The notes beneath the pieces were generated by a model. That model had not been told where the DNA came from. It did not search any database and saw nothing but the letters and a program-made list of their open reading frames with translations. From NCBI RefSeq assembly GCF_964186585.1, contig NZ_OZ075067.1:2542001-2606000 (forward strand): a stretch of DNA of 64,000 bases, in the 5' to 3' direction. This DNA comes from Microbacterium sp. MM2322 (GTDB lineage: Bacteria; Actinomycetota; Actinomycetes; Actinomycetales; Microbacteriaceae). Below, piece after piece: positions 33,628-43,238 of this stretch. Made by a program: the position numbers and the translations under genes. Position 1 is the first letter of the stretch. Every line of letters starts with the position of its first letter.

Positions 33628-33996
33628 TCAGATGACCTCCGGTGCCAGCGAGACGATCTTCATGAACTTCTTGTCGCGAAGTTCACGGCCGACCGGACCG
33701 AAGATGCGGGTGCCGCGGGGCTCCCCGTCGTTCTTCAGGATGACGGCGGCGTTCTCGTCGAACTTGATGTACGAACCGTCGGGACGACGGGTCGACTTGC
33801 GGGTGCGGACGATGACCGCCTTGACGACATCACCCTTCTTGACGTTGCCGCCCGGGATCGCGTCCTTGACGGTCGCCACGATGACATCACCCACGCCCGC
33901 GTAACGACGGCTGGAGCCACCGAGAACGCGGATCGTGAGGAGTTCCTTGGCGCCGGTGTTGTCGGCGACCTTGAGGCGAGACTCGTTCTGGATCAT
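33628..33996 (-). CDS. rplN: 50S ribosomal protein L14
   Basis: A 122-residue L14, which forms bridges to the 30S subunit. It begins [20 protein letters not shown] and ends EVI; it is of standard length with the complete family pattern. It lies three bases after rpsQ. Confidence 0.97.
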   Translation of the reverse strand: MIQNESRLKVADNTGAKELLTIRVLGGSSRRYAGVGDVIVATVKDAIPGGNVKKGDVVKAVIVRTRKSTRRPDGSYIKFDENAAVILKNDGEPRGTRIFGPVGRELRDKKFMKIVSLAPEVI

Positions 33997-33999
33997 TTC

Positions 34000-34335
34000 T
34001 TACTTCGCCTTCTCGAGAATCTCGACCAGGCGCCAGCGCTTCGTGGCGCTGAGCGGACGGGTCTCGTTGATGAGGACGAGGTCGCCGATGCCGGCGGTGT
34101 TCGACTCGTCGTGAGCCTTCACCTTCGACGTGCGGCGGATGACCTTGCCGTAGAGGGGGTGCTTAACGCGGTCCTCGACCTCGACGACGATCGTCTTGTC
34201 CATCTTGTCGCTGACGACGTAGCCGCGACGCGACTTGCGGTAACCACGGGCGTTGACGTCGCGGACGTCGTGCTCCGACGACTCGTGACCAACGGCCACG
34301 GGCGCCTTGGCGGCATCCTTCTTCTCAGCCATCAC
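34000..34335 (-). CDS. rpsQ: 30S ribosomal protein S17 with short N-terminal extension
   Basis: A 111-residue (or 110) S17. The OB-fold core starts near residue 31 ([20 protein letters not shown]) and keeps [11 protein letters not shown]. The first ~30 residues are a charged addition to the usual ~85. Two consecutive ATGs overlap the rpmC stop. Confidence 0.96.
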   Translation of the reverse strand: MMAEKKDAAKAPVAVGHESSEHDVRDVNARGYRKSRRGYVVSDKMDKTIVVEVEDRVKHPLYGKVIRRTSKVKAHDESNTAGIGDLVLINETRPLSATKRWRLVEILEKAK

Positions 34336-34645
34336 TCGGCCTCTTCCTTCGCGGCCTCAGCGGACTCGTCCGCCTTCTTGGCCTTGCTCTTCTTCGCCTT
34401 CGTGGCCGTCTCTACCGGAGCGGGCGTGGCACGGATGCCGAGCTCCCGCTCGCGGATGACGGTGTAGAGCCGCGCGATGTCGCGCTTGACCGCACGGATG
34501 CGGCCGTGGCTCTCGAGCTGGCCCGTGGCCGACTGGAAGCGCAGGTTGAACAGCTCTTCCTTGGCCTTGCGCAGCTCCTCCACGAGGCGCTGGTCTTCGA
34601 ATGTGTCCAGCTCGCTCGGGGCGAGCGTCTTGGTGCCGACAGCCA

Positions 34646-34646
<1 letters not shown>
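34332..34646 (-). CDS. rpmC: 50S ribosomal protein L29 with Lys/Ala/Glu tail
   Basis: A 104-residue L29. The two-helix core (residues ~7-72; [18 protein letters not shown], then [14 protein letters not shown]) lies at the exit tunnel mouth. A ~30-residue Lys/Ala/Glu-rich tail follows, absent from the usual ~65-residue protein. The ATG at 34646 overlaps the rplP stop as TAATG; a longer frame upstream lies inside rplP and is rejected. Confidence 0.95.
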
Positions 34647-35064
<418 letters not shown>

Positions 35065-35065
<1 letters not shown>

Positions 35066-35820
35066 CAGGCAGACGCTCCTTCTGCGACAGGGGCCTCGTT
35101 GCGCGGGCCACGGCGACGGTCGCCACCACGGTCGTCACGACGGGACTTCGGTGCGTTGGCCTGCTCGCGAGCGAGCTCCTTGTTGGTGAGGTCGCCCTTG
35201 TAGATCCAGACCTTCACGCCGATGCGGCCGAAGGTGGTCTTGGCCTCGTAGAAGCCGTAGTCGATGTTCGCGCGGAGCGTGTGCAGGGGCACACGGCCTT
35301 CGCGGTAGAACTCCGACCGGCTCATCTCAGCGCCGCCGAGACGGCCGGAGACCTGGATGCGGACACCCTTGGCGCCGGCGCGCTGAGCACCCTGCAGACC
35401 CTTGCGCATCGCGCGGCGGAAAGCCACACGAGCGGAGAGCTGCTCGGCGATGCCCTGAGCGACCAGCTGAGCGTCGGCCTCGGGGTTCTTGACCTCGAGG
35501 ATGTTCAGCTGGATCTGCTTGCTCGTGAGCTTCTCGAGGTCGGCACGGATGCGCTCGGCCTCGGCGCCACGGCGGCCGATCACGATGCCCGGACGGGCGG
35601 TGTGGATGTCGACGCGAACGCGGTCACGCGTGCGCTCGATCTCGATGTTGCTCACGCCGGCACGGTCGAGCGACGTCGTCAGGAGGCGACGGATCTTGAC
35701 GTCCTCCGCCACGTAATCGGCGTAGCGCTGCCCGGGCTTGGTGGAGTCCGAGAACCAACGCGATACGTGGTCGGTGGTGATGCCGAGGCGGAAGCCGTAC
35801 GGGTTGACCTTCTGTCCCAT
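35065..35820 (-). CDS. rpsC: 30S ribosomal protein S3
   Basis: A 251-residue S3 of the mRNA entry site helicase region. It begins [18 protein letters not shown], contains a KH domain with [13 protein letters not shown], and ends with a basic, disordered tail of about 35 residues. It is coupled to rplV by a TAATG overlap. Confidence 0.97.
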
Positions 35821-36215
35821 TACTTGCTCGCCTTCTTGGTGTCAGCCGCCACGGTGTCCGCGACCTCGGGGGTCGAGAGCACCACGGTGATGTGGCTGGT
35901 GCGCTTCTTGATCTGGAACGCGCGGCCCTGTGCGCGGGGCTGGAAACGCTTCAGCGTCGTGCCCTCGTCCACATAGGCGTTCTTCACGTACAGATCCTGG
36001 TCATCCAGGAACTCGTTGTCCTTGTCGGCCTTCACACGAGCATTCGCGACCGCAGCGGCCACGAGCTTGTAGATGGGCTCGCTGGCACCCTGGGGAGCGA
36101 ACTTCAGGATGGCGAGAGCCTCCTGAGCCTGCTTGCCCTTGATGAGCGCGACGACACGACGAGCCTTCTGAGGGGTCACGCGGATGTGCTTCACGCGTGC
36201 GATGGATTCCACCAC
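35820..36215 (-). CDS. rplV: 50S ribosomal protein L22
   Basis: A 131-residue L22, which lines the exit tunnel with its long beta-hairpin. [20 protein letters not shown] and the [14 protein letters not shown] block identify it. The GTG at 36215 is chosen because AGGAGG lies about seven bases before it; the longer frame to 36290 would overlap rpsS and adds unrelated residues. Confidence 0.95.
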   Translation of the reverse strand: MVESIARVKHIRVTPQKARRVVALIKGKQAQEALAILKFAPQGASEPIYKLVAAAVANARVKADKDNEFLDDQDLYVKNAYVDEGTTLKRFQPRAQGRAFQIKKRTSHITVVLSTPEVADTVAADTKKASK

Positions 36216-36255
36216 TTTTTCTCCTCCTCTTCCTCTCTTTGAGAGCGCCACCGCG

Positions 36256-36537
36256 TTAGCGGCGACGGCCCTTCTTGTCGTCCTTCTCATGGCCGCGGAA
36301 GGTGCGGGTGGGCGCGAATTCGCCCAGCTTGTGGCCGACCATGGTCTCGGACACGAACACAGGGATGTGCTTGCGTCCGTCGTGGACGGCGATCGTGTGG
36401 CCCAGCATTGCCGGGATGATCATCGATCGACGTGACCAGGTCTTGATGACGTTCTTGGTACCGGCTTCGTTCTGCGAGACGACCTTGCGAAGCAGGTGCT
36501 CGTCGACGAAGGGGCCCTTCTTAAGGCTGCGAGGCAT
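36256..36537 (-). CDS. rpsS: 30S ribosomal protein S19
   Basis: A 93-residue S19 of the 30S head. [19 protein letters not shown] and [19 protein letters not shown] are diagnostic. It is of standard length and lies 12 bp after rplB. Confidence 0.97.
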   Translation of the reverse strand: MPRSLKKGPFVDEHLLRKVVSQNEAGTKNVIKTWSRRSMIIPAMLGHTIAVHDGRKHIPVFVSETMVGHKLGEFAPTRTFRGHEKDDKKGRRR

Positions 36538-36549
36538 CTTCCTCTACTC

Positions 36550-37389
<840 letters not shown>

Positions 37390-37413
37390 GTCTCTAGTCC
37401 TCTATCCCAGCTG

Positions 37414-37713
37414 TCAGCCGACGGCCGTGAAGATGTCGATGGTGCCCGACTTCAGGCTCACGATGGCGCGCTTGGTGTCCTTGCGCTTACCGGTGCCGAA
37501 GCGGGTGCGGCGGGCCTTGCCCGGGCGGTTGAGCGTGTTCACCGACGCGACCTTGACGCCGAAGATCTTCTCGATGGCGAGCTTGATCTCGGTCTTGGTG
37601 GCGCGCGGGTCCACGAGGAACGTGTACTTGCCCTCGTCGATGAGCCCGTAGCTCTTCTCGGAGACGACCGGCTTCAGGATGATGTCGCGCGGGTCCTTGT
37701 TGACGGCGGTCAT
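37414..37713 (-). CDS. rplW: 50S ribosomal protein L23
   Basis: A 99-residue L23, the exit-site docking point for trigger factor and [19 protein letters not shown] and [11 protein letters not shown] are family motifs. It overlaps rplD by four bases. Confidence 0.96.
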   Translation of the reverse strand: MTAVNKDPRDIILKPVVSEKSYGLIDEGKYTFLVDPRATKTEIKLAIEKIFGVKVASVNTLNRPGKARRTRFGTGKRKDTKRAIVSLKSGTIDIFTAVG

Positions 37714-38372
37714 GCCGAGACCTCCTCGGTGGCGCCGGCCTTCGCAGCGACGAACGCGTCGTAGGCGGCCTTGGTGAAGACGATGTCGTCGGAGACGAGC
37801 ACGTCGTAGGCGTTGAGCTGGTCGAACGTCAGCACGTGAACGTAACCGAGGTTGCGGACGCTCTTGACCGTCAGCTCGTCATCACGGGTGATGACGACCA
37901 TGACGTTCTTGGTCGGTGCAAGCTGGCCGAGGACCGCGACGGCGGCCTTCGTCGAGGGAGCACCTTCGATGCCGAACGAGTCGACGACGTGCAGACGTCC
38001 ACCGCGAGCACGGTCACTGAGCGCACCCAGCAGGGCGGCGGCAACCATCTTCTTGGGGGTGCGCTGCGCGTAGCTGCGCGGCTTCGGACCGTGGACGATG
38101 CCACCACCGGTCATGTGCGGCGCGCGGATCGATCCCTGACGGGCGTTACCCGTGCCCTTCTGCTTGAAGGGCTTGCGGCCGGCACCGGAGACCTCACCGC
38201 GACGCTTGGTCGAGTGGGTACCCTGGCGAGCCGCCGCGAGCTGCGCGACGACGACCTGGTGGATGAGGGGGATGTTCGTCTTGACGTCGAACAGTGCGGC
38301 GGGCAGCTCCACGGAGCCGGCCTTCTTGCCGTCTGCCTTCACGACGTCGAGCGCGAGAGTCGAGTCAGCCAT
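37710..38372 (-). CDS. rplD: 50S ribosomal protein L4
   Basis: A 220-residue L4. Its extended loop ([20 protein letters not shown]) reaches into the exit tunnel. In enterobacteria L4 also represses the S10 operon by binding its leader. Whether that happens here is unknown, but the leader is long (see 39355-39637). It lies two bases after rplC. Confidence 0.97.
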   Translation of the reverse strand: MADSTLALDVVKADGKKAGSVELPAALFDVKTNIPLIHQVVVAQLAAARQGTHSTKRRGEVSGAGRKPFKQKGTGNARQGSIRAPHMTGGGIVHGPKPRSYAQRTPKKMVAAALLGALSDRARGGRLHVVDSFGIEGAPSTKAAVAVLGQLAPTKNVMVVITRDDELTVKSVRNLGYVHVLTFDQLNAYDVLVSDDIVFTKAAYDAFVAAKAGATEEVSA

Positions 38373-38374
38373 GA

Positions 38375-39034
38375 TCAGGCACCCTTCACTGCGTTGCGGA
38401 CGTAGACGATGCGGCCACGAGCACCGGGGACGGCGCCCTTGACGAGCAGCAGACCCTTCTCGGCGTCGACGGCGTGCACCGTGAGGTTGAGGACGGTCAC
38501 GCGCTCGCCACCCATACGGCCGGCCATGCGCATGCCCTTGAAGACGCGGCTCGGGGTCGACGATGCGCCGATCGAGCCGGGCTTGCGGTGGTTGCGGTGT
38601 GCACCGTGCGAAGCCGAGACGCCCTTGAAGTTGTGACGCTTCATGACACCGGCGAAGCCCTTGCCCTTGCTGGTGCCGACGACGTCGACCAGCTGGCCGG
38701 CCTCGAAGGTGGCGTCGACGGTGAGTTCCTGACCGAGTGAGTAGTCAGCAGCGTCAGCCGTGCGCACTTCGGTGAGGTGGCGGCGGGGGGTCACACCAGC
38801 GGCGTCGAAGTGAGCCGTCTGGGGCTTGTTGACCTTGCGGGGGTCGATCTGGCCGTAAGCGATCTGAACGGCGTTGTAGCCGTCGCGCTCGGGCGTGCGC
38901 ACCTGGGTCACCACGTTGGGGGCGACTTCGATGACGGTGACGGGAACGACCTTGCCGTTCTCGTCCCAGACCTGGGTCATGCCGAGCTTGGTGCCCAGCA
39001 GGCCCTTGGAAACCTTGGAGTTGATGTCAGCCAT
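38375..39034 (-). CDS. rplC: 50S ribosomal protein L3
   Basis: A 219-residue L3, an assembly initiator near the peptidyl transferase centre. [18 protein letters not shown] and [20 protein letters not shown] are diagnostic. It lies 11 bp after rpsJ. Confidence 0.97.
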   Translation of the reverse strand: MADINSKVSKGLLGTKLGMTQVWDENGKVVPVTVIEVAPNVVTQVRTPERDGYNAVQIAYGQIDPRKVNKPQTAHFDAAGVTPRRHLTEVRTADAADYSLGQELTVDATFEAGQLVDVVGTSKGKGFAGVMKRHNFKGVSASHGAHRNHRKPGSIGASSTPSRVFKGMRMAGRMGGERVTVLNLTVHAVDAEKGLLLVKGAVPGARGRIVYVRNAVKGA

Positions 39035-39045
39035 GATGATCGACC

Positions 39046-39354
39046 TCAGAGCTTGATCTCGATGTTGACGTCGGCCGGGAGGTCGAGACGCATCAGCGAG
39101 TCGACGGCCTTGGGCGTCGGGTCGATGATGTCGATGAGGCGCTTGTGGGTGCGCATCTCGAAGTGCTCGCGGCTGTCCTTGTACTTGTGCGGCGAACGGA
39201 TCACAGCGATCACGTTCTTCTCGGTCGGAAGGGGCACGGGGCCCACGACCGTCGCGCCCGCACGGGTCACGGTGTCAACGATTTTGCGTGCCGACGAGTC
39301 GATGACCTCATGGTCATACGACTTCAGGCGAATGCGGATCTTCTGTCCCGCCAT
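39046..39354 (-). CDS. rpsJ: 30S ribosomal protein S10
   Basis: A 102-residue S10, first gene of the S10-spc run. It is a 30S head protein and, with NusB/NusG, an antitermination factor. [19 protein letters not shown] and [15 protein letters not shown] are typical. I chose the ATG at 39354; a longer in-frame opening to 39426 adds non-conserved residues. A promoter lies about 290 bases upstream, leaving a long leader. Confidence 0.97.
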   Translation of the reverse strand: MAGQKIRIRLKSYDHEVIDSSARKIVDTVTRAGATVVGPVPLPTEKNVIAVIRSPHKYKDSREHFEMRTHKRLIDIIDPTPKAVDSLMRLDLPADVNIEIKL

Positions 39355-39714
39355 TGTCTGCTCACTCTCTTTCTCGCGTCGTACCTCGAGGGCATTGGAC
39401 GCACGGGGCGCTGTCGCGCCGGGCACTTCTCCCCGCCCGGAGGCGAGGTGATCGGCACCGCTGTTCTGATGTCATTCCGCAGGCGGACCTGCGGCATCCT
39501 GCTCCCCTGCACGCACGCGTGCGAGTCCGTTTCCGGAGTGGGGTGTGGGGATGTGGTGTTCTGCTGCCCGCGGCCTAGGCTTTTCGCCTATGCACTGCCC
39601 TGGCAGTGATCCCGCGCAAGGCGCAGGAATGTGGAACCTGTACAGTCTACGTGCCGGTCGGGCGTGTCGCAAACCCGGGCGTGTCGCGGGTCGGGTTACG
39701 CTCCCCCGCTGTGG
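39355..39714 (-). promoter_or_regulatory. 360-bp interval: S10 operon leader and promoter
   Basis: I see no gene here. On the minus strand it holds the promoter (39644-39672), a predicted leader of about 283 bases, and two small hairpins near the 5' end: CACTGCC-CT-GGCAGTG (39593-39608) and TAGGC-TTTTC-GCCTA (39576-39590). An AACCCG/CGGGTT stem (about 39671-39697) overlaps the -35 and may act on the upstream phosphotransferase transcript. The rest shows no clear structure. Confidence 0.55.
39644..39672 (-). promoter_or_regulatory. Sigma-A-type promoter of the S10 operon
   Basis: Read on the minus strand: TTGCGA (39667-39672), 17 bases, then TAGACT (39644-39649). Transcription would start near 39637. 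This is the best promoter match in the window and sits upstream of the most strongly expressed genes. Confidence 0.75.
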
Positions 39715-41232
39715 TCAGTGGGCGGTTCGACCGGGTGCGATGACCGCGCTGAGCGTTCGTACGAGAATCTGCAGATCCTGCATGAACGACCAGTTCTCGA
39801 CGTAGTAGAGATCCAGGCGGAGCGCGTCCTCCCACGACAGCGTCGACCGGCCGCTGACCTGCCACAACCCGCTCATCCCCGGCTTGACCCGAAGGCGCCG
39901 GTGCGCAGCGTCGTCGTAGAGAGCCACCTCCGCCGCGCGCTGCGGCCGAGGGCCCACCAGGCTCATGGTGCCGACGAGCACATTGAACAGCTGGGGCAGC
40001 TCGTCGATCGAATGTTTGCGGATGACGCGGCCCACCTTCGTGATCCGCGGGTCGTCCGCGACTTTGAAGAGGGGACTGTCGTTCGTCCCCTGCAGATCGA
40101 GCAGGCTCGCGAGCTGGTCGTCGGCATCCGCCACCATGGAACGGAACTTGAGCATGCCGAACTCGCCGCCTCCGAGCCCGACCCGCGGCTGCCGGTAGAA
40201 CACCCGACCGGGGGACTCGGCACGGATCGCGATGGCGGTGACGAGCATGACCGGGGAGAACACGATGATGAGGGCGATCGAGCCGAAGATGTCGAACGTA
40301 CGCTTCGCGAGGCGCCGCGCGCCTTCGAGACGCGGGAACTCCACGTGCACCAAGGGCAGTCCCGCGGCAGGACGGGAGTGGATGCGGGGGCCCGCCACAT
40401 CCGTGAGAGCCGGGGCCACTACGAGGTTGCCGTTGCGGTCGGCCACGTCCCAGCCGAGCTGACGCATCATCTCGGGATGCACCTCGTCGGCCTCCGCCAC
40501 GATGATCGTGTCGGCATCGGTGGCATCCATCGCCGCCATCGCGTGAGCGAAGCCGCCGACGACGGGCACATCGCTGATGGACTGCCGTCCTCGTGCGTTC
40601 GTGACGACGCCGACGATGTCGAAGCCGGACGAGTCCGATCGCCGGATCGCGCGGATGATCATGGCCGCTTTCGCCGGCTCCCCCAGGACGAGCGCGCGGT
40701 ACACGTATTTGAACCGGCGCTGCTGGCGCCGCAGCCAGATGCGCCAGATCCATCGCGAGAAGATCAGGGCGACGAGCCCCACCGGCATGGCGATGAGGAA
40801 GAGGCCGCGCGACACCTCGATGCGGAGGAAGAACGCGATCGCGACGAACAGAGCGAAAACCGCAACGGTCGCATTGACGAGTCGGCGGTACTCCTGCTCG
40901 CCGCTGCCCACGATGTTCCGGTCCCGCGTTTCGAAGACGCTCAGGGCTATCACCCAGACGAGGCCGATGAGCGCCAGCGCCGCCACGTACGGAATGCGAG
41001 GGCCGCCAGCCCAGGTCACGTAGCTCTGGTCATCGGGCAGGACGAGGTAGCGGAACGCGACGAGGACAGCGACGATCACGACGAGGTCGCTGTAGACGAT
41101 GCGAGCGGAGAAGCGTGCGGGCCAGTCACGCGCGGAACGACGAGCGGGGACGAGCGCGGGAGCACGCTTCAGCCGGCGATCAGCACGATGCATCCGACGC
41201 GTTATGCCCCCGGAGGCGGCCCGTCTCAGCAC
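39715..41232 (-). CDS. Polyprenyl glycosyl-phosphotransferase, second copy
   Basis: A 505-residue paralogue of the 3961-5472 enzyme with the same layout. It has an Arg-rich N-terminus, about four membrane helices (~45-160), a Rossmann-like middle, and the sugar transferase domain (~300-505) with KFRSM, IDELPQLFNV and GLWQVSGRS. The last stretch is PGRTAH, against PGNTAF in the first copy. It should load the first sugar phosphate onto undecaprenyl phosphate for the second glycan locus. The GTG at 41232 has GGGGAG upstream; the ATG at 41193 is an alternative. A 217-bp gap separates it from the DUF4012 gene, so it probably has its own promoter. Confidence 0.92.
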   Translation of the reverse strand: MLRRAASGGITRRMHRADRRLKRAPALVPARRSARDWPARFSARIVYSDLVVIVAVLVAFRYLVLPDDQSYVTWAGGPRIPYVAALALIGLVWVIALSVFETRDRNIVGSGEQEYRRLVNATVAVFALFVAIAFFLRIEVSRGLFLIAMPVGLVALIFSRWIWRIWLRRQQRRFKYVYRALVLGEPAKAAMIIRAIRRSDSSGFDIVGVVTNARGRQSISDVPVVGGFAHAMAAMDATDADTIIVAEADEVHPEMMRQLGWDVADRNGNLVVAPALTDVAGPRIHSRPAAGLPLVHVEFPRLEGARRLAKRTFDIFGSIALIIVFSPVMLVTAIAIRAESPGRVFYRQPRVGLGGGEFGMLKFRSMVADADDQLASLLDLQGTNDSPLFKVADDPRITKVGRVIRKHSIDELPQLFNVLVGTMSLVGPRPQRAAEVALYDDAAHRRLRVKPGMSGLWQVSGRSTLSWEDALRLDLYYVENWSFMQDLQILVRTLSAVIAPGRTAH

Positions 41233-41412
41233 GCAGCACTCCCCCGGGACTCGCGATCCGCACCGACCGCCGCCGACAGCGCCGGCGACGACATCCGTAG
41301 CGCGGTTCGGATCACGGGCGTCAGCCTTCCTTTTCGACGAGGCAGACTCGGGCGCGCCCCTCAGCGCAGGTCGCCGCGACGTTGACGACGAGTGTGCTGC
41401 CGATCTCCGAGG

Positions 41413-41418
41413 ATCCTA
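41413..41418 (-). promoter_or_regulatory. Possible -10 element for the second phosphotransferase gene
   Basis: TAGGAT on the minus strand lies in the 217-bp gap between the DUF4012 gene and the phosphotransferase. No convincing -35 is present, and the leader would be long (about 175 bases). Confidence 0.25.
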
Positions 41419-41449
41419 GCAAACGGCTCGGATAACGCCACGCGTTGGA

Positions 41450-43225
41450 TCAATGGCAGGTGTCGGTGACGGTCGTCTTCGTCGCGTGGATCATGGGCGT
41501 GCTCCAGACCGAGAGCGGGCCGAAATCTCCCTTTCCGGTGAACGTCGCCGTCACCGAGAACGTCTTGCCAGGTCGAAGGCGCGCCTGGAACGGCTCGACG
41601 ACACGGCCCAGGTCGACGTTGCCCGTGCGGAATGTGGACGCCCCGCCCGTGGTCTCGGCGGAATCCAGCTCCATGCCCGGAGGGGCGTACATGTACACCT
41701 GCGTGCCGAAATACGCTGCGCCATGGGCGCGGCTCTGGACGTAAGTGGGAAGCGCCTCGGCATCCGCCTGGCTGATGTCGAGCGAGACGGTGGCCGTGGT
41801 CGTGAGGGTCGTGACGCCGTTCGCGCACGACATCGTCGAGTCGACCTTGGTCTTCGTGTAGTAGTCGATCTTCGACGCGGAGACGTTTCGGAAGAAGACG
41901 CCGTTCACCGTCTCCGCCTTGTTGTCGCGGGGAAGGATGCCGGAAATCCGGCCCGAGCCGGCGATGATCTTCTGCGCGTCGGCATCCTCGCTCCATGCCA
42001 GGATGCTGCCGGTTTCGATGCTGTCGCTGACGGCCCACGCCATGTCTTTGACGTTGAAGTCGCCCCCGGCGATTTTCCCGAAGACGGCGCTCGCCACCCC
42101 TGCGAAGAACGCGTCCGACTTGAGGTCGGGGTCGGTGTAGGGGTTCCACCACTCGTACACGTCACTGAGGAGCGTCTTGACGGCATTCTTGTCGTCGAGC
42201 GTCTTGCCATCGACCTCGATCGGCCCCGTGGCGCGCAGAATCCGCTGCAGCGCGACCGGGTCGACCGAGATCACGCCGTCGATGTGCGTATCGTCGATGT
42301 CGCGGTTCCAGAAGGCCTTCACCATCTTCGCGGCGCCCGGCCAGTCGGGCTGAGACGGAGCGAGGTTGATGTAGCTGCCGTATCGGTCGCCGTACAGCGT
42401 CTTCGCCGACTCGGACACGTCCTCGACGGACTTCCCCTCGACGAATGAGCCGCTACTCGCCTGGCCGGCGATGTCGAGGTTGCCCTTGTCGGCGCTGATC
42501 AGGGTCTGGGACGCCGAACTCCCACCCAACGGGAGAGCCTCCGCGTTGTTCTGGAAGACGAGGAGGTAGTTCTGCTTCTCCTGCGCGCCGAGGAGCTTCG
42601 GCAGGAGGGCGAATATGGGCCCCGCACCATCGGCCACCTCGGAGACCTGGTCGACGCCCCGGCGCACCGGGCCGATCAGATCACCGGATGACGCCACCTG
42701 CTCCAGTTCCGCACTGAGCTTCGTGATCTTGGGGGCGGCGGACTCGATGAGGGGCAGGGCGCGCGACAGGATGTTCCCCTTGCCGTCGTCCTGCATCTCG
42801 AACACGGGGCGACCGACGCCGTTGGCGAAGACGTCGAGGGTCTCCGCAGCGAGGCGCACGCCTCGCAGGTTGTCGCCCGCGGCCGGGATCATCTCCGCCA
42901 TCCGCCACACGGGGTCGTTGGCGGCCCCGGCGGCATCGCCGGCACCAGAAGCGAGTCGGGGAATCGCGTCCGCGACGTTCTCGCCCTTCTGAATGGACGT
43001 GACCGCAGCCTGCGCCGATTCGAGGCCGTTCTTGGCGATCAGGACCTTCACGACCAGCCAGACCGCGAGGACGAGGATGAGGATCACGAGGGCAACGATC
43101 ACCCGACCGACGATGCGCCGACGGGACGCGCGCGGCTTCGCCGCCCCTGTTTCGGCCTCGCCGGAGCGTCCGGTTGCGGCCCGGGCGGCGGCCTCTCGAG
43201 CGTCGCGACGGGTCTCAGGTGCCAT
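41450..43225 (-). CDS. DUF4012 family protein, second copy
   Basis: A 591-residue protein with a basic cytoplasmic N-terminus (~1-40), one membrane helix (~40-63) and a large outside domain. The motifs LLVFQNNAEALPLGGSSASQ and HIDGVISVDPVALQRIL mark DUF4012 and match the 8317 gene. It starts 10 bp after the glycosidase gene. A TAGGAT element seven bases before its ATG overlaps the glycosidase stop codon. The function is unknown; it always appears here beside a phosphotransferase and a glycosidase. Confidence 0.88.
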   Translation of the reverse strand: MAPETRRDAREAAARAATGRSGEAETGAAKPRASRRRIVGRVIVALVILILVLAVWLVVKVLIAKNGLESAQAAVTSIQKGENVADAIPRLASGAGDAAGAANDPVWRMAEMIPAAGDNLRGVRLAAETLDVFANGVGRPVFEMQDDGKGNILSRALPLIESAAPKITKLSAELEQVASSGDLIGPVRRGVDQVSEVADGAGPIFALLPKLLGAQEKQNYLLVFQNNAEALPLGGSSASQTLISADKGNLDIAGQASSGSFVEGKSVEDVSESAKTLYGDRYGSYINLAPSQPDWPGAAKMVKAFWNRDIDDTHIDGVISVDPVALQRILRATGPIEVDGKTLDDKNAVKTLLSDVYEWWNPYTDPDLKSDAFFAGVASAVFGKIAGGDFNVKDMAWAVSDSIETGSILAWSEDADAQKIIAGSGRISGILPRDNKAETVNGVFFRNVSASKIDYYTKTKVDSTMSCANGVTTLTTTATVSLDISQADAEALPTYVQSRAHGAAYFGTQVYMYAPPGMELDSAETTGGASTFRTGNVDLGRVVEPFQARLRPGKTFSVTATFTGKGDFGPLSVWSTPMIHATKTTVTDTCH

Positions 43226-43232
43226 GGCTCAC

Positions 43233-43238
43233 ATCCTA
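43233..43238 (-). promoter_or_regulatory. Possible -10 element of a leaderless transcript for the second DUF4012 gene
   Basis: TAGGAT followed by seven bases and ATG on the minus strand, identical in hexamer and spacing to the first DUF4012 gene. Its first three bases are the stop codon of the upstream glycosidase, so chance cannot be excluded. Confidence 0.35.

Noticed and set aside
36216..36290. N-terminal extension of L22
   Set aside because: It overlaps rpsS, is not conserved, and the GTG at 36215 has a strong AGGAGG site.
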